Assembly: GCA_015680685.1 (NCBI GenBank)
Contig: MNCI01000003.1
Coordinates: forward strand, 762,769 to 826,768
Reading direction: 5' to 3'
Origin: Gnetum montanum
Taxonomy: Eukaryota; Streptophyta; Gnetopsida; Gnetales; Gnetaceae
Length of the DNA stretch: 64,000 nt
The position numbers and the translations under genes are program-made. Below are positions 23,421 through 35,037 of the stretch, piece by piece (position 1 is the stretch's first letter; each line of letters opens with the position of its first letter). Under the pieces are notes generated by a model that saw only the letters and a list, made by a program, of their open reading frames with translations, had not been told where the DNA came from and made no database searches.

Positions 23421-26379
23421 AGCACAGAATAGTTGACATACTTCATAAAATCAAAAACCATAAAAAAACCAAAAATGCTAAAAAAAAAATTTAACCACAA
23501 TTAAATAGCTTTTACTCACCGAGCTTAGGCAAAGCTAGAACTTTAGAATGAGTTGGTATAGGTGCTCCTAAGTCTATGCAAGTGCATCATCTATGTGCAT
23601 GATTGGTAGCTAGACTTGTTTAGTATACACAAGAATACTACGTAAGGTATCTACCAAACTCATCACTAAGTTGATCAGGCACTTGTACTCTCACAACCTC
23701 ACCTTTCTTAAACTCTTCCAAGGTACTAAGGGCCAAAAATAAGGTTTGGTCATTTTTCATCAATCCTACATAGTTTACTTTAGACTTTCTCAAGAAGAAG
23801 AAAAAAAAGAAAAAAACAAAGGATGAAAATAGTTAGAACCAGACAACCTTAAAATCAAAAAATACACAAGGATGAAAATTTAAAATAAGGATTATGCTTC
23901 TAATAGGTAGAAAATTCCTAGAGGATATTTAAAGAGAGTGTTTATCCTATGAATTATCATCAAGGTATTGTTGACATTGAATTATAAGTACTCAAGCATC
24001 TCCTAGATTTATGATAATCTTATTACTCCCATAGAATATGAAGTACTATTTCATTTTATTTCTCTTTTGGTGAACTTCAAGATATAGTTGGAAGATTCGA
24101 GTACAAGAGTTTATGTGATAATGATTGCAACATCCATAGTAAAGTGTGAATACATGATTACATTGAAATGTTGGAGTAGGTACATTAAGAAATCTCGAGC
24201 ACCAAGTCTAAACCACAATGGGATACCATTGTCAATACACATATCAGGGTTTAAACTATTTTGGGTGACCATACTAGTGAAACATAGGATTTTCACCAAC
24301 TCCACCATGACCAAAATATGTTTTAGTAAGACCTTATACATAGCTAAAACACATAGCCATTAGATCATAGTATATCATATAAAAATTAAAATAAAAAGTG
24401 ATGAAAGATAAACAAAAATAGCCTAGAAGTGACAATAGTGGCATTGAATAAAAGAAATATGCATAAAAATAACCAAATCTATTAATACCTTCATAATGCA
24501 AGTCAAAATTTAGCCTTTTGCACTTCAATTCACATAGCAAAAGAACTAAATTTGACATGTTAATAGCCATGAAACATAGAAAAACTAAATTGGCTAGTTT
24601 GATAACCTTTTGACATCAAACAAATCAACCTGATCTTATGAGAAACCAGTTTGACATTTTCAAAAATAGTTAGCATGTAAGATCCTAAAGCAAGCATTTT
24701 CACAAATAGTTGACATAAAACTAAGTTTTTGACAAAACTAGAAGCCAAAATTCACAAATGGTATTTGATGAATGGGATTTTGTAGAGGATGATGGTTAAT
24801 CGAACAAGCTTAAATGATGGGAATGTGAGAAAATTGAAGCAAAAAAAATATAATTTTTCTTGGCTCTTAGAGCCTACACGTTGCCATAACTTCCCACAAA
24901 AAGCCCCTAAGCTCCTTACACATTGTGGTATCAAGCCTAAAAGGTGCCACATGCTAGCCATAAGCCTAGGAAAAATCAAAAACTATCAAAACTCAAGCAC
25001 AAGTACATAACATTGCCAACACTAGCCTAAAAAAAAAGAGAGAGTAAGAAACTATGCAAATAAAACTTGAATTGATTGATCTAGATTTTGGGAATTGGAA
25101 AAAATTCCAAAAAAATTGTAAAAAAAATATTATCGAGCTTGGACATAGAGAACATACTTCTAACAACCCAAATATGATATCCACATTATAGGTGTAATGT
25201 GGAAAAACCCATAATTTCATCAAATTTTCAGAGAAAAAACCCCAATTTGTAATGAAATGACTGTAGTAAAAACCTTGGAATAAAATTTTAGAAATTCCAA
25301 AATTCATTGAGAAACATATTGCACTAGATCGACCACCCAAGGAGCCTTAGAATTTGACCATAGGTGTTTGAAAAATTGCAAATGTTGCAAGTTTTTCCAT
25401 GGAAGAATTGCAAACAATGTTAGTTTTTCCATGGAAAATCTACAAAATTTTGAGAAAATAGGCCAAAATGATGAAAAATGGGTTGGGAAGAAATCCATAA
25501 AAAATTCATGAAAAATATAAAAAGTATGATTTCACCTTTGGTATAGGCAATAAACACTAAGAAATAGATCTGTTGAGTCAAAATTTAAAAATTTCATCAT
25601 ACATGATCTAGAAAGAATACCAAAGTTGAGTCAAGATCCACAAAAATAAGGCAAAAACATTGTGCATTGGTGTGAGAGAAAATTCAAATCCTCTCTAATA
25701 GAAGTCTAAAAATCCAAACGTTCATTCCCAATGTGACCGATAGGTCTAGATCTTGGATTTGACATAATTAGAATGAAAACTTTTAACCTAGACAAGCCTA
25801 GCGATGGAAAAATGCTTATATAAATTCATCAACAATCAGAAAAAATGATGAAGAATGGGTACCTGGTGGCCCTAGATGAAGATCCTTCATTTGAAAAAGG
25901 ATCTAAAAATCTTGATTTAATGTGTATTGCCTCCTCTGCCTCATCTAAAACCAAATTCGACTTGCCAATCTGATCTTTCTTACCATGATGTATAAGATGT
26001 ATGAAATTTTCCTCACTGTTGTAGGAAGAAGCCTAAAATTCTTGGTTTTGCTATCAAAATTTTGTACATAGGGATGGGTACATGTGTAAGTTACTAAGAA
26101 ATTATATGAATTCTAGTTTTAACCACAAACTTTAGCTCTTGCATGCTACCCTTGAGAAATTATGTGAGAAAAAGCCTTTAACACAAAAGTTTGGTGTTAA
26201 AAATCCTCTCACAATCCTACACATTGAGAATAAAAACCTTTCGAAAGTTAAGATAAAACCTTAACATGTTGTAGTTGGTAAATAAACCAAAGAATTAGAT
26301 CTACATGTTGAAATATCAAGGGAGACAAGCCTTATATGTTAGATTTTTATGAGAATTTTTGGCCTTTAGCTTAACATGT
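23421..26379. other. No gene seen
   Basis: AT-rich sequence with short chance frames only. Isolated CACATTG/CACATGC words near 24910-24960 anticipate the satellite family that becomes dense after 26380. Confidence 0.45.
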
Positions 26380-28010
26380 TCGACTTTTCAGCCCCAACAT
26401 GTGGGACAATGTGTAGACTTTAGGCCTTTCCCACACATTGAGAATCCATGCCTCAACATATAGGCCAACATGTGATGAGTAGAATTAAAAATTTTCATCC
26501 TTCACAAGTAAACTTTCCAAGTATCAAACCCATCTTTGAACATCCACAAGTTGGAGATTTGGAGCCCACCTATTGGAAAACCACCTATGTGTAGGACAAA
26601 TAAATTTCTATCCTTACTCAAAAAAACTTATTATTTACTCCAAATGATCCAAAAAACTATAGAACCCTAGATGTTACATTAAAAGCCTACAACAGCCAAA
26701 AACCTTTGTCAAAAGCTCTCACAAATTGACATCCCAAATCTCACACATTGGAAAACTACCTATCAATGTATAAGCCAATTTCTAGAATAAATAGAAGGTT
26801 ATCCTTTCTAAAAATAGCTCATACTTTACCCCAAAGAGCTCAAAAATTGCAGATTTCTCTCCTAAACCCTAGATGCTATCATAAGAGCTTGGAAAAGGCC
26901 AAAAACTTGGTCGAAAATTTCTATAAACTAACAGACAAGTTCCACACATTGAGACACCAAGACTCACATGCTATGGTATTGCTTGGGCCAATGTGTGAAA
27001 TCAATGTCAATAATTAACAAGTTCAAAATAGCTTAAATGCTGCTAGGATGGATCCCACATGTGAAAGAATTGATCCAAAGTAGTTACAAGCTGTCATGTT
27101 GAGTCCCACAAGCCCAAAATCCAAGATAAACTACTTACTTTTACAACATTTGGTAACATATCCTCCAAGTCCTTAAGAAATAGATAATACCATTTGGGGT
27201 AATCATGAATCCTTTTTCGAGGCCCATTGGTTTATGAGCTAAACTATTTTACGTTGAAATTTTCAGCATTCCAGTATAAAATTTCTATCTTTATAGTTTT
27301 TTGATGCTAGAAGGAGGAAATTTTCCTAATTTCCTTGCTAAAACCTGTTGTGAAATTTTTCTATTAGTGTTGGCCTTAGCTTTTGAACCTATCTTGTGTA
27401 ACAAAAATTTATGTTGGATTTTCCCAAAGCTTAGCATGTGCCTTGTTACCAATCTTACTTTATTTAATTTTTAAATTTATTTTGGGTTTTCCAAAATCCA
27501 GTGTATGACCAGCAACCTATTTTGTTTATAACTATTTTCACTTTAAATTTTTCAACCATAGTGTATAGCACTACTCTCATTCCCTACACTTTAGAGCATA
27601 AATTAATTAATTTTCTCTAGTATAATGCACAACGCTATCATAGACCCTTGCACTACCTTTGCAGTTGTAGTGCACATTGTTATTTTTATTTCTACCATTT
27701 GTACTTTGTAGTTTCTTGGTCATTTCCTTTTCATATGATAAAAAATACTTAAAATAAAAAACTTTGAAAAAATTATTACTTTGTAGTTGCAGCATAGTTA
27801 AGGCTATCACTTCCACATGCTAGGCAGTCTCACACATTAAGACTTCCATATGTTGGACAGTCTCGCATGTTGAGATTTCCACACACTAGGCAGTCTCACA
27901 CATTGAGACTTCCACATGATATGAACTTTCACATGCTAATTATCCCAAATGCTAAGTAGTCTCACATGCTATGAAAATCTCACACACTAAAGCTCCATAT
28001 GTTATGGGCC
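26380..28010. repeat. CACACATTG/CACATG satellite, diverged copy
   Basis: Blocks combining CCACACATTGAGA, CACATGCTA and related words recur at about 26390-26480, 26540-26600, 26725-26775 and 26940-27005, with similar connecting text between them. At 27820-28000 a tighter version appears, with units built around CAGTCTCACACATTGAGACTTCCACA. The same family is much more regular at 38180-40290. Both arrays flank the Gag-Pro of element 0, so they may belong to its two LTR/UTR regions. Confidence 0.5.
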
Positions 28011-28141
28011 TTACATGCTACAAACTTGAAGCTTATTTACACATTAGAAACTTTAAAAGCCTTTATCACTTTGACCAATTCATTGGTTTTGTACATTTTA
28101 TGCTTTTTACATTCATAGTTCTACCTCACAACATCACACAC

Positions 28142-29156
28142 ATGGCTTCATACTAGACGGCTGTCCACATCTATGATCCTAAGGATTTGACTATAGTTGA
28201 GCATAGATAGTCTCTTAGGTGGATGGGAGTAGAAATAACTTACATGAACATAAATGAGAAATATTACAACTTTATTTGTGTGAAAATTCAAGCTAGCTTA
28301 CTTATCCCTCATAGAGAGTCAAAATTAAAATGTCAATTTGAGATAATTGACAAGAATGAGAAGGAGTGCATTCCCTCACCTTATAACCAAATCAAACTAA
28401 CTAATTTCCATATTCATATGTTGGCACAACTAGTAGAACTAGAGAAGGTAAGTGAGAAGATTATCTTAGATGAAAACAAGGAGAAAAAGGATGGGTTTGA
28501 GTTAAAGTATAAACTAGATATCTTCATAGGGGATCTCTTACAATGGTTGGCTCTAAAGGAAACCATCCCTAACTTCACACCTCCCATATCCTATGTGGAT
28601 AAGATTGTCCAATCTACCCCCTTATATCCAATCATGTTTACATCAACAATGGATTTTTTTAGCATAACAATATCAACCAGTGTTCCACTCCACCTTTCTA
28701 TTTTCATCAATGTCTTATAGAACTCAACCTTGTTCAGTACAATCATCACCAATGATATCACGACATCACCTCCTTTTATCATCCTACCAAGCCCCTTTAT
28801 GGGATCCTAGGCTTCACAAGCCTTTCATACTTTCTTTTTTCCCTTCATCTCTCATGTTTCAACTTAAATATCCTTCTTCTTGTTCAATCCACCTATGATG
28901 GTGGTCATGCAACCACTTGAGTCTATACCAATGCCCACCACATGGCTCCAAGCTATTCAACCCTCTCGACAACCATCAATGCAAACATTGTAGCTTATAG
29001 GGATATCACAAGGCATGGATAAAGCCTTACAAATGATCTAAAACCTTACTGACGAGCTAAGGAAGCTTAAAGCTAGCACAACACAAATGGTGAAGGTTAT
29101 GAACTTCTACTAGAATGATGCCATTAGTCCTACCATTCCTCAAAACACCTTAGCCA
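28142..29156 (+). pseudogene. Element 0 (Tat-like Ty3/gypsy) Gag, N-terminal part
   Basis: Frame from ATG 28142. The motif YYNFICVKIQASL at about 28260 matches YNFIYVKIQANL in element 2 (about 50157) and YNFLYTKVQENL in element 1 (about 43010), and each is followed by a D/E-K-rich stretch and a CEFIP-like block. This shared N-terminal Gag region ties the three elements together. Stops occur at 28154 and in the upstream segment, and the frame is clean from 28223 to 28720. The sequence then becomes proline/serine-rich until it is cut at 29156 by the copia insertion. It resumes at 35038. Confidence 0.7.
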
Positions 29157-29531
29157 TGAGGAATATGATGACTATATGTTTCACAATAGAATTAAATATA
29201 TCTCATCTATAAATATATATTAAATAAGATGAGATCTTATTCATGTAATTCTTATCCAATTCCATGTTTACTTTGTCCTATATTAAGAAGATCCTTAAAG
29301 AAAATGATAAAGATCATCCCCATGATTTCCAAGATTCATGCTTATCTTTCAAACTCTATTCTTGGGAGATCAAGGCCTATATAATTTTAGTAGCACATAT
29401 TGATTTATGAGATAGAAGAAATATAGAAGAGATATAGAAGTAAGAGAGTTTCACAAGAGTGTGCTTTTTCAAACAAAGTTCTTTATTTCCTTTAAGCTTA
29501 AATCTAGATCCAGGGCCTTTTAGATTCTTCA
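29157..29531 (+). repeat. Copia 5' LTR
   Basis: 375 bp from TGAGGAATATGATGACTATA to GATTCTTCA, matching the 3' copy at the same length. It contains AT-rich promoter-like sequence (CTATAAATATATATT near 29210) and a likely transcription and polyadenylation zone further on. Confidence 0.9.
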
Positions 29532-29532
29532 T

Positions 29533-29549
29533 TTGGTATTGGAGTAGGT
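29533..29549 (+). other. Copia primer binding site
   Basis: TTGGTATTGGAGTAGG starts two bases after the 5' LTR end and matches the plant copia initiator-Met tRNA site (TGGTATCAGAGCAGG) with a few transitions. Confidence 0.8.
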
Positions 29550-29582
29550 TAGCTCAGATTCTTGACAACAGATCTCTCCAAA

Positions 29583-30540
29583 ATGGCTTAAAATCATGGA
29601 TCTGTGTCTCTTCAAGTTCCTATATTTAGTCGAGAGAATTATGAATATTGGGTAGTCAAGATGCAGACATTTTTGATCTCACAATATTTTTGGGATCTTG
29701 TTGAAAATGGATTCCAAGATGTTTATCAAGCAACATTTCAAGCCTTGATGGAAGATGAAAAGAATGAAGTTAAGGAACTTCATAAGAAAAATGCAAAAGA
29801 ATTATTCATTATTCAATCTGAGTTATATCTGATAATCTTTCAAAAATTGTCATGCATTGAACTAGCAAAGCTATATGGGATGCACTGGAGATTGCATACA
29901 AGGGATCATTAAAAGTTTATGTTGTCAAGTTACAAGTATTAAGGAAATATTTTTAATCTTTGCACATGCTAGATTCAAAGAATATTGATTAATACATAAN
30001 CTAATCTTTGCACATGCTAGATTCAAAGAATATTGATTAATACATAAGCTAATTTCAACAAGTTTGAAATGGAGTTGAATCTTGTGGAGAAACACTTGAG
30101 GAAAGGCATGATGTTAAAAAGAACCTTCGAAGTATAACCTAATGATATGATCCTATCATCATGGCTATTGAAAAAGTAAGAGATCTTGATAAGATGACCA
30201 TAGTTGATCTTGTAGGAAGCTTAAGGACATATGAGCAAAGAATTGCTGATCATGAGGATTCAATAGCAAATGCATTTCAAGCATAATTTTAGAGGACATC
30301 CAATCAAAATCAAAATCAACATCACAGATCCTCAAGTGGATCCTCATTCAGAGGACGTGAATGCAATCAGGAAAAATCTGAAGGATGTGGTTGTGGAAGA
30401 TCAAATCAATCAAAGGAAGGTAAGCATTATGATTTTTGTGGTACCAACACCCACAATACTCTTGAATGTTGGTCAAGGAATAAGTATGAAAAGAAGGGCA
30501 AAGAAAAAATTGTAGAACATGAAGATCAACAAAAAGGTAA
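29583..30540 (+). pseudogene. Copia Gag
   Basis: Starts at ATG 29583, 52 bp after the LTR, with a stop as the third codon. VPIFSRENYEYWVVKMQTFL is the typical N-terminal region of plant copia Gag, followed by the acidic helix EDEKNEVKELHKKNAKELF. A stop at 29910 and frameshifts follow, and an assembly duplication with an N lies at 29954-30047. The C-terminal part carries a degenerate CCHC knuckle (HYDFCGTNTHNTLECW, first Cys changed to Tyr) at about 30430-30475. Capsid-forming role in an intact element; inactive here. Confidence 0.8.
29954..30047. other. Assembly join: duplicated 46-bp contig ends around N
   Basis: The 46 bases at 29954-29999 are identical to 30002-30047, with an N at 30000. 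This is an unmerged contig overlap; it shifts the gag reading frame artificially. Confidence 0.92.
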
Positions 30541-31890
30541 GAAATTATTTTACACTAAAAATAAGGAAGATCAAATTTTGATCTCTACAAAGGTACTAGA
30601 TGTTGGCAACAACAACAATATTTGGTATGTTGATAGTTGATGTATCAATCACATGATAGGGAATAAGAAACTATTCTCAAGCTTCATAAAATATGATGGA
30701 AAGGTAACTATAGGTAATGGGAAGAAGTTAACCATTGTTGGGATTGGATCACTTGCCTTCACAACAACTCAAGGTAACAAATATGTTATTTTCTAAATCT
30801 ATTTTATTGCAGATCTTTTAAAGAATTTATTAAGTGTGGGGAAATTATGTCGTAATGGGTATCGTGTTGAATTTGAAAAAGATGTTTGTAAAATTTATAA
30901 GTCTGATGATGATAAAGGTATTTCCATTATCCCAATAAGAAGGAATTAGCTGTACAAGTTGCAAATGTAAAAGGATGTTCATTATCGCACTGTCACTGAA
31001 GACATAGCATGGTTATGACATGCTTAGTTAGGACATGTCAACTTTGGCTCAATGGACTACATGCAAAAAGGAAAAATTGCAAGAGGTATGCCAAATTTTT
31101 CTTTGCCAGGTAATCATGATTGTGACATATGTCAACCAGGAAAAATTACAAGGTTACCATTTCCTAGAAAAGAACATAGATCTTATGAAAAATTAGATCT
31201 AGTTCATATGGATTTATATGGTCCCATGCAAACATTGAGCCTAGTTAAAAATCAATATATGTTAATCATAGTGGATGATTTTTCAAGTTTTTCTTGGGGG
31301 TATTTTATGAAATTAAAAGATCAAACATTGGGATTTTTTAAAGAATTCAAGGTGGAAGTAGAAAATCAAAGTGGTAATACAATTAAGAAAATCTGAACAT
31401 ATTGTGGTGGTGAATTTTTATTAAATGAATTTGATGAATTTTGCAAGAAAAGTAGGATTATTCATCAAATTACAACATCATTTACACCTTAATAAAATGG
31501 CATCCTTTGAGAGGAAAAATAGAATAGTGTTTGAAATGGCAAGGTGTCTACTTCAAATGTTAGGTTTAGAGAATAAGTCTTGGGCAGAACCTTGTGCAAG
31601 ATCAATTTATCTTTTAAATACGATGCCATCAAGATCAATTCAAAATAAAACATCATATGAATTATGGCAAGGTTATCCACCCAATATTTCTCATTTGGAA
31701 ATTTTTGGTTCACCTTGCTATGTGCAAATCCCTACTCAAAATGGGCAAAAATTAGATGTGAAAGTTATGCCTTGCATTTTTCTTGGTTATGCCAAAAAAG
31801 CCAAAGCCTATAAATGTTATGATGAAAAAAATAAAAGGGTGATAGAGTCATGTGACATCCATTTTAGTGAACTTGAAGCCAAATAATGTG
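30541..31890 (+). pseudogene. Copia protease and integrase
   Basis: The protease active site reads WYVDS followed by a TGA (30638-30640) where Gly is expected, then CINHM; GGA-to-TGA explains the break. A GAG-pre-integrase segment (LGHVNFGSM, then CDICQPGK) precedes the integrase core: LVHMDLYGPM (first Asp, ~31205), IVDDFSSFSWGYF, then CGGEF and ERKNRIVFEMARCLLQMLGL. The C-terminal part has TSYELWQGYPP, HLEIFGSPCYV and CIFLGYAKKAKAY, all hallmarks of Ty1/copia integrase, ending near 31886. Several stops break the frame (for example at 31394 and around 31487). Confidence 0.88.
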
Positions 31891-33002
31891 GAGGATAATG
31901 TATGGGACTGATGCCAAGCCAAGTACCATATAAAAGTATTTTTGATTGGAATGCAGGATGACAAAATCAACCATGTACAAAGCAAAATATAATTGTTGAA
32001 CAACGTGAATAGCATAGGTTTGAACTTGGAGATGGAATGGAAGAAAACAACATGTCTTGTGCCTACCATCAATGTGATTAGCAAGCCATGGTGAATACAT
32101 TATGAGCATCAATGGTAGTCACAATAGATCTAATATTTCTAATTTTTTGTAGTAGCAACAAAAAAGCATAATTGATGATAATGTGAGAAGACAAGGTTCC
32201 ATTACGTAGCTGTCCAAATCTTTTTTGCCATTACATTAATCCATAGGAACCATCACCTATCTGCCATAGCAATATCATAATTCTAGTTCATCTCTCCAAT
32301 CGTCCCAGCTACAATCATCATTGCGAATTACACAAGCTGCAAATATGCCCCACTCTTCCATGCATTTGTTGGTAGATGTGTCCTTTGTTTCATAGGCATG
32401 CTTCAAACTTGCTGGCTAGGTATTCTCTGATTCTTATTTGCAGCATTGGTGTGACCATAAAAGTATTATTTTTCCTAATTTTTCTACTATGTCATCAATG
32501 TCATCATATCCTACTACATTCTTGCATAGTGAAGGCCAAATATACACATCTGCTTATTGGCCACCTATAATCCATTATTTTACAGTTGACAATGCAAGGA
32601 TCCTAGCTACCCAAACACAAAGTTTTCCACCTTGGCCCCTATACTCGAATTTGGACATAGATTGTACCATGGCTAACCATTTTTCCTTAATTTTTTGGAA
32701 TCAATCCCACCTAAAAATATTTCCAACATTGCTTCATGATGGGATAAAAATCATAATGTTTCTCATACCAATACAATGCATCACTAGCATTAGATATCAT
32801 TCCCTCTTATAGGATAAACCTTTGTAGTAGCACCATCACAAATCATTCCCCCTAGAACACATTCTACATCAACAATGTCCACTCCATGGTAGATTCCATC
32901 GACATCCTAGCTGGCTACTTATCATCCAGCCTTACAAATGATGGATATGAATTTTAATAGGCACATGACCTATGGTCACTTTAAGGAGAACAATGTGCAT
33001 CC
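31891..33002 (+). other. Copia spacer between integrase and reverse transcriptase
   Basis: About 1.1 kb with only short, serine/histidine-rich or chance frames. Ty1/copia pol normally has a poorly conserved linker here, but this one is long, so part may be an insertion or heavily decayed linker. No independent gene is recognised. Confidence 0.5.
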
Positions 33003-34655
33003 AACCTAGGATGTGGCAGACACTAAAAATGCTCTCTACACCACCATGGATAATGAATTCTTGGTCATGGATGATACAGTTTTGGTGCTACTTACGTTGA
33101 TGGGGGGGAGTAATGATGATTTGCTGGAACCATCCACAATTGAAAAAAATGCACATGATACCCATTGGATTGTTATGGAGAAAGAGTTGCAACAAATTCA
33201 CAAAAACAACACTTGAAGCCTAGTTCCTCCTCCACTTGGTAAGCTAATAATTGGTTTAAAATGGATATTTAAAATTAAGAGAAATTAGTATGGTGAAATA
33301 GAAAAATTAAAAGCTCACCTAGTTGCCAAAGGATATCTCCAATAGCAAGGTAGAGACTTTGATGATTACTTTGCTCTTGTTTCATGGATGGAATTCATGA
33401 GAATCTTTCTTACCATTGCTACACAAAATAGCTATGTGGTTTATCAACTAGATGTCACCTTTGCATTCCTCAATGGATTTATTAATGAAGAAGTTTATGT
33501 GGAAAAACCACCAGGCTTCATTGATGAAAGAAAATAAAATCATGTTTACAAGCTCCATAAAGTATTATATAGGCTCAAGCAAGTTCCACATGCATGGTAT
33601 GCATGTATTCACGCATTTTTCATGCAAGAAGGCTTCTCAAATCTTTAGTCCCAAACAACTATATAAAAAAAGGTATTTGGAGATGATTATATTTTTTTTT
33701 GTTTATATGTAGATGCTTTAATCTATTTTTCATCTATAATTGCATTATGAAATAATTTTATTAATGCCATGAAAAAAGAATTTGAAATGTCTGATCTAGG
33801 GAAGATGTCATATTTTTTGGGTTTTCAAGTTATCCAAAGAACAAAATCAATTTTCATATGCCAAATTAAATTTTCCCAATCCTTAATTGAGAAATTCGGC
33901 ATGATTAATTATAATCCTTTAGATACACCACTATCCCTTGGTACAAAACTTACCAAGGATGACAAATCCCCATCTATCAACCCTTCACTATATAGATCCA
34001 TGGTTGGTAGTCTAATTTATCTCTCCAATACTCATCCAAATATCCAATATGCTATAAATTACCCTTCTCCGTTCATGCAAGATCCACATGAATCACATTG
34101 AAAAGTTGCAAAATGGATCTTGTGATACCTGAAACTACTACAGATTATGGGATTACATTTCATCAAGATAAATATTTCAAGATATGGGGATACACTAATG
34201 TAGATTGGGGAGGCAACCTTGAAGATCAAAAGTTACCTTCTGGTTTTTGTGTTTTCTTTAGTCCATTATTTATTTCCTGGGGATCAAAGAAGCAATCTAT
34301 AGTCACACTCTCAATAGTAGAAGTAGAATACAAAGCTACATCAAATGCTACCACTCAAGCCATAAGGATCCACTCCATTTTCACTGAAATGGGATATATA
34401 CTTGAACCTCCCATTTGCTTATATTGTGATAGCACAAGTGCTATTGTGATGGCTCAAAATCCTATTCATCATGAACATTCCAAGCACATAAATATCAAGT
34501 ATCATCATCTCAAAAGCTTAATCTAAGACAACATACTCAACATGGAACATTGTGTGACTGAAGCACAAATGGTAGATATTTTTACCAAGATTCTAAGTCA
34601 TGAGAAGTTTGAATCTTTCAAATACTTCCTTAGAGTGGAACCTCTTACCATCATG
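33003..34655 (+). pseudogene. Copia reverse transcriptase and RNase H
   Basis: Reverse transcriptase motifs in order: LIIGLKWIFKIK, LKAHLVAKGY, then VVYQLDVTFAFLNG at about 33440 and EEVYVEKPPGF, LHKVLYRLKQ. The catalytic box reads YVDA rather than YVDD at 33706-33717, and frames shift around it. The thumb region (MSDLGKMSYFLGFQV) is at 33769-34101. RNase H follows with TNVDWGGN, LFISWGSKKQSIVTLSIVEVEYKA and LYCDSTSAIVMAQNP; its acidic residues are retained. The end is near 34640, just before the polypurine tract. Confidence 0.9.
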
Positions 34656-35037
34656 GGGGGTTTGTGGAATATGATGACTAGATGTTCCACAATAGAATTA
34701 GATAGATATCATTTATAAATCTATATTAAATAAGATGAGATCCTAGTAATGTAATTCTTATCCAATTCCATGTTTAGTTTGTCCTATATTAAGAAGATCC
34801 TTAAATAAGATGATAAGGATCATCCCCATGATTTCCGAGATTTATGCTTATCTCTTCAAATATATTCTTAGAAGATCAAGGCCTATATAATTATAGTAGC
34901 ACATATTCATTTATTAGATAGAATAAATATAGAAGAGATATAGAAGTAAGAGAGTTTCACAAGAGTGTGCTTGTTCTAACAAAGTTCTTTATTTCCTTTA
35001 AGCTTAGATCTAGATCTAGGGCCCTTTAGATTCTTCA
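34650..35037 (+). repeat. Copia polypurine tract and 3' LTR
   Basis: ATGGGGGGTT (34653-34662) is the polypurine tract, and the LTR occupies 34663-35037. It begins TGTGGAATATG, so the 5' copy's TGAGG is a later change. Confidence 0.9.

Larger units (their letters stand above)
29157..35037 (+). mobile_element. Complete Ty1/copia LTR retrotransposon, inactive
   Basis: Two 375-bp LTRs (29157-29531 and 34663-35037) begin TGWGGAATATG and end GATTCTTCA. They flank a primer site, gag, protease, integrase, reverse transcriptase and RNase H in Ty1/copia order, with a G-rich polypurine tract before the 3' LTR. The LTRs differ at about 30 positions by eye, so the insertion is old. Flanking pentamers AGCCA (29152-29156) and ACCCA (35038-35042) are a target duplication with one mismatch. 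It lies inside the gag of element 0. Confidence 0.92.

Noticed and set aside
24993-25498. Minus-strand frames rich in Phe and Ser
   Set aside because: Opposite A/T-rich sequence; composition alone explains them.
32438-32812. 124-codon frame inside the copia element
   Set aside because: Falls in the integrase-RT linker; Ser/His/Pro-rich with no motif, so it is decayed linker rather than an extra gene.
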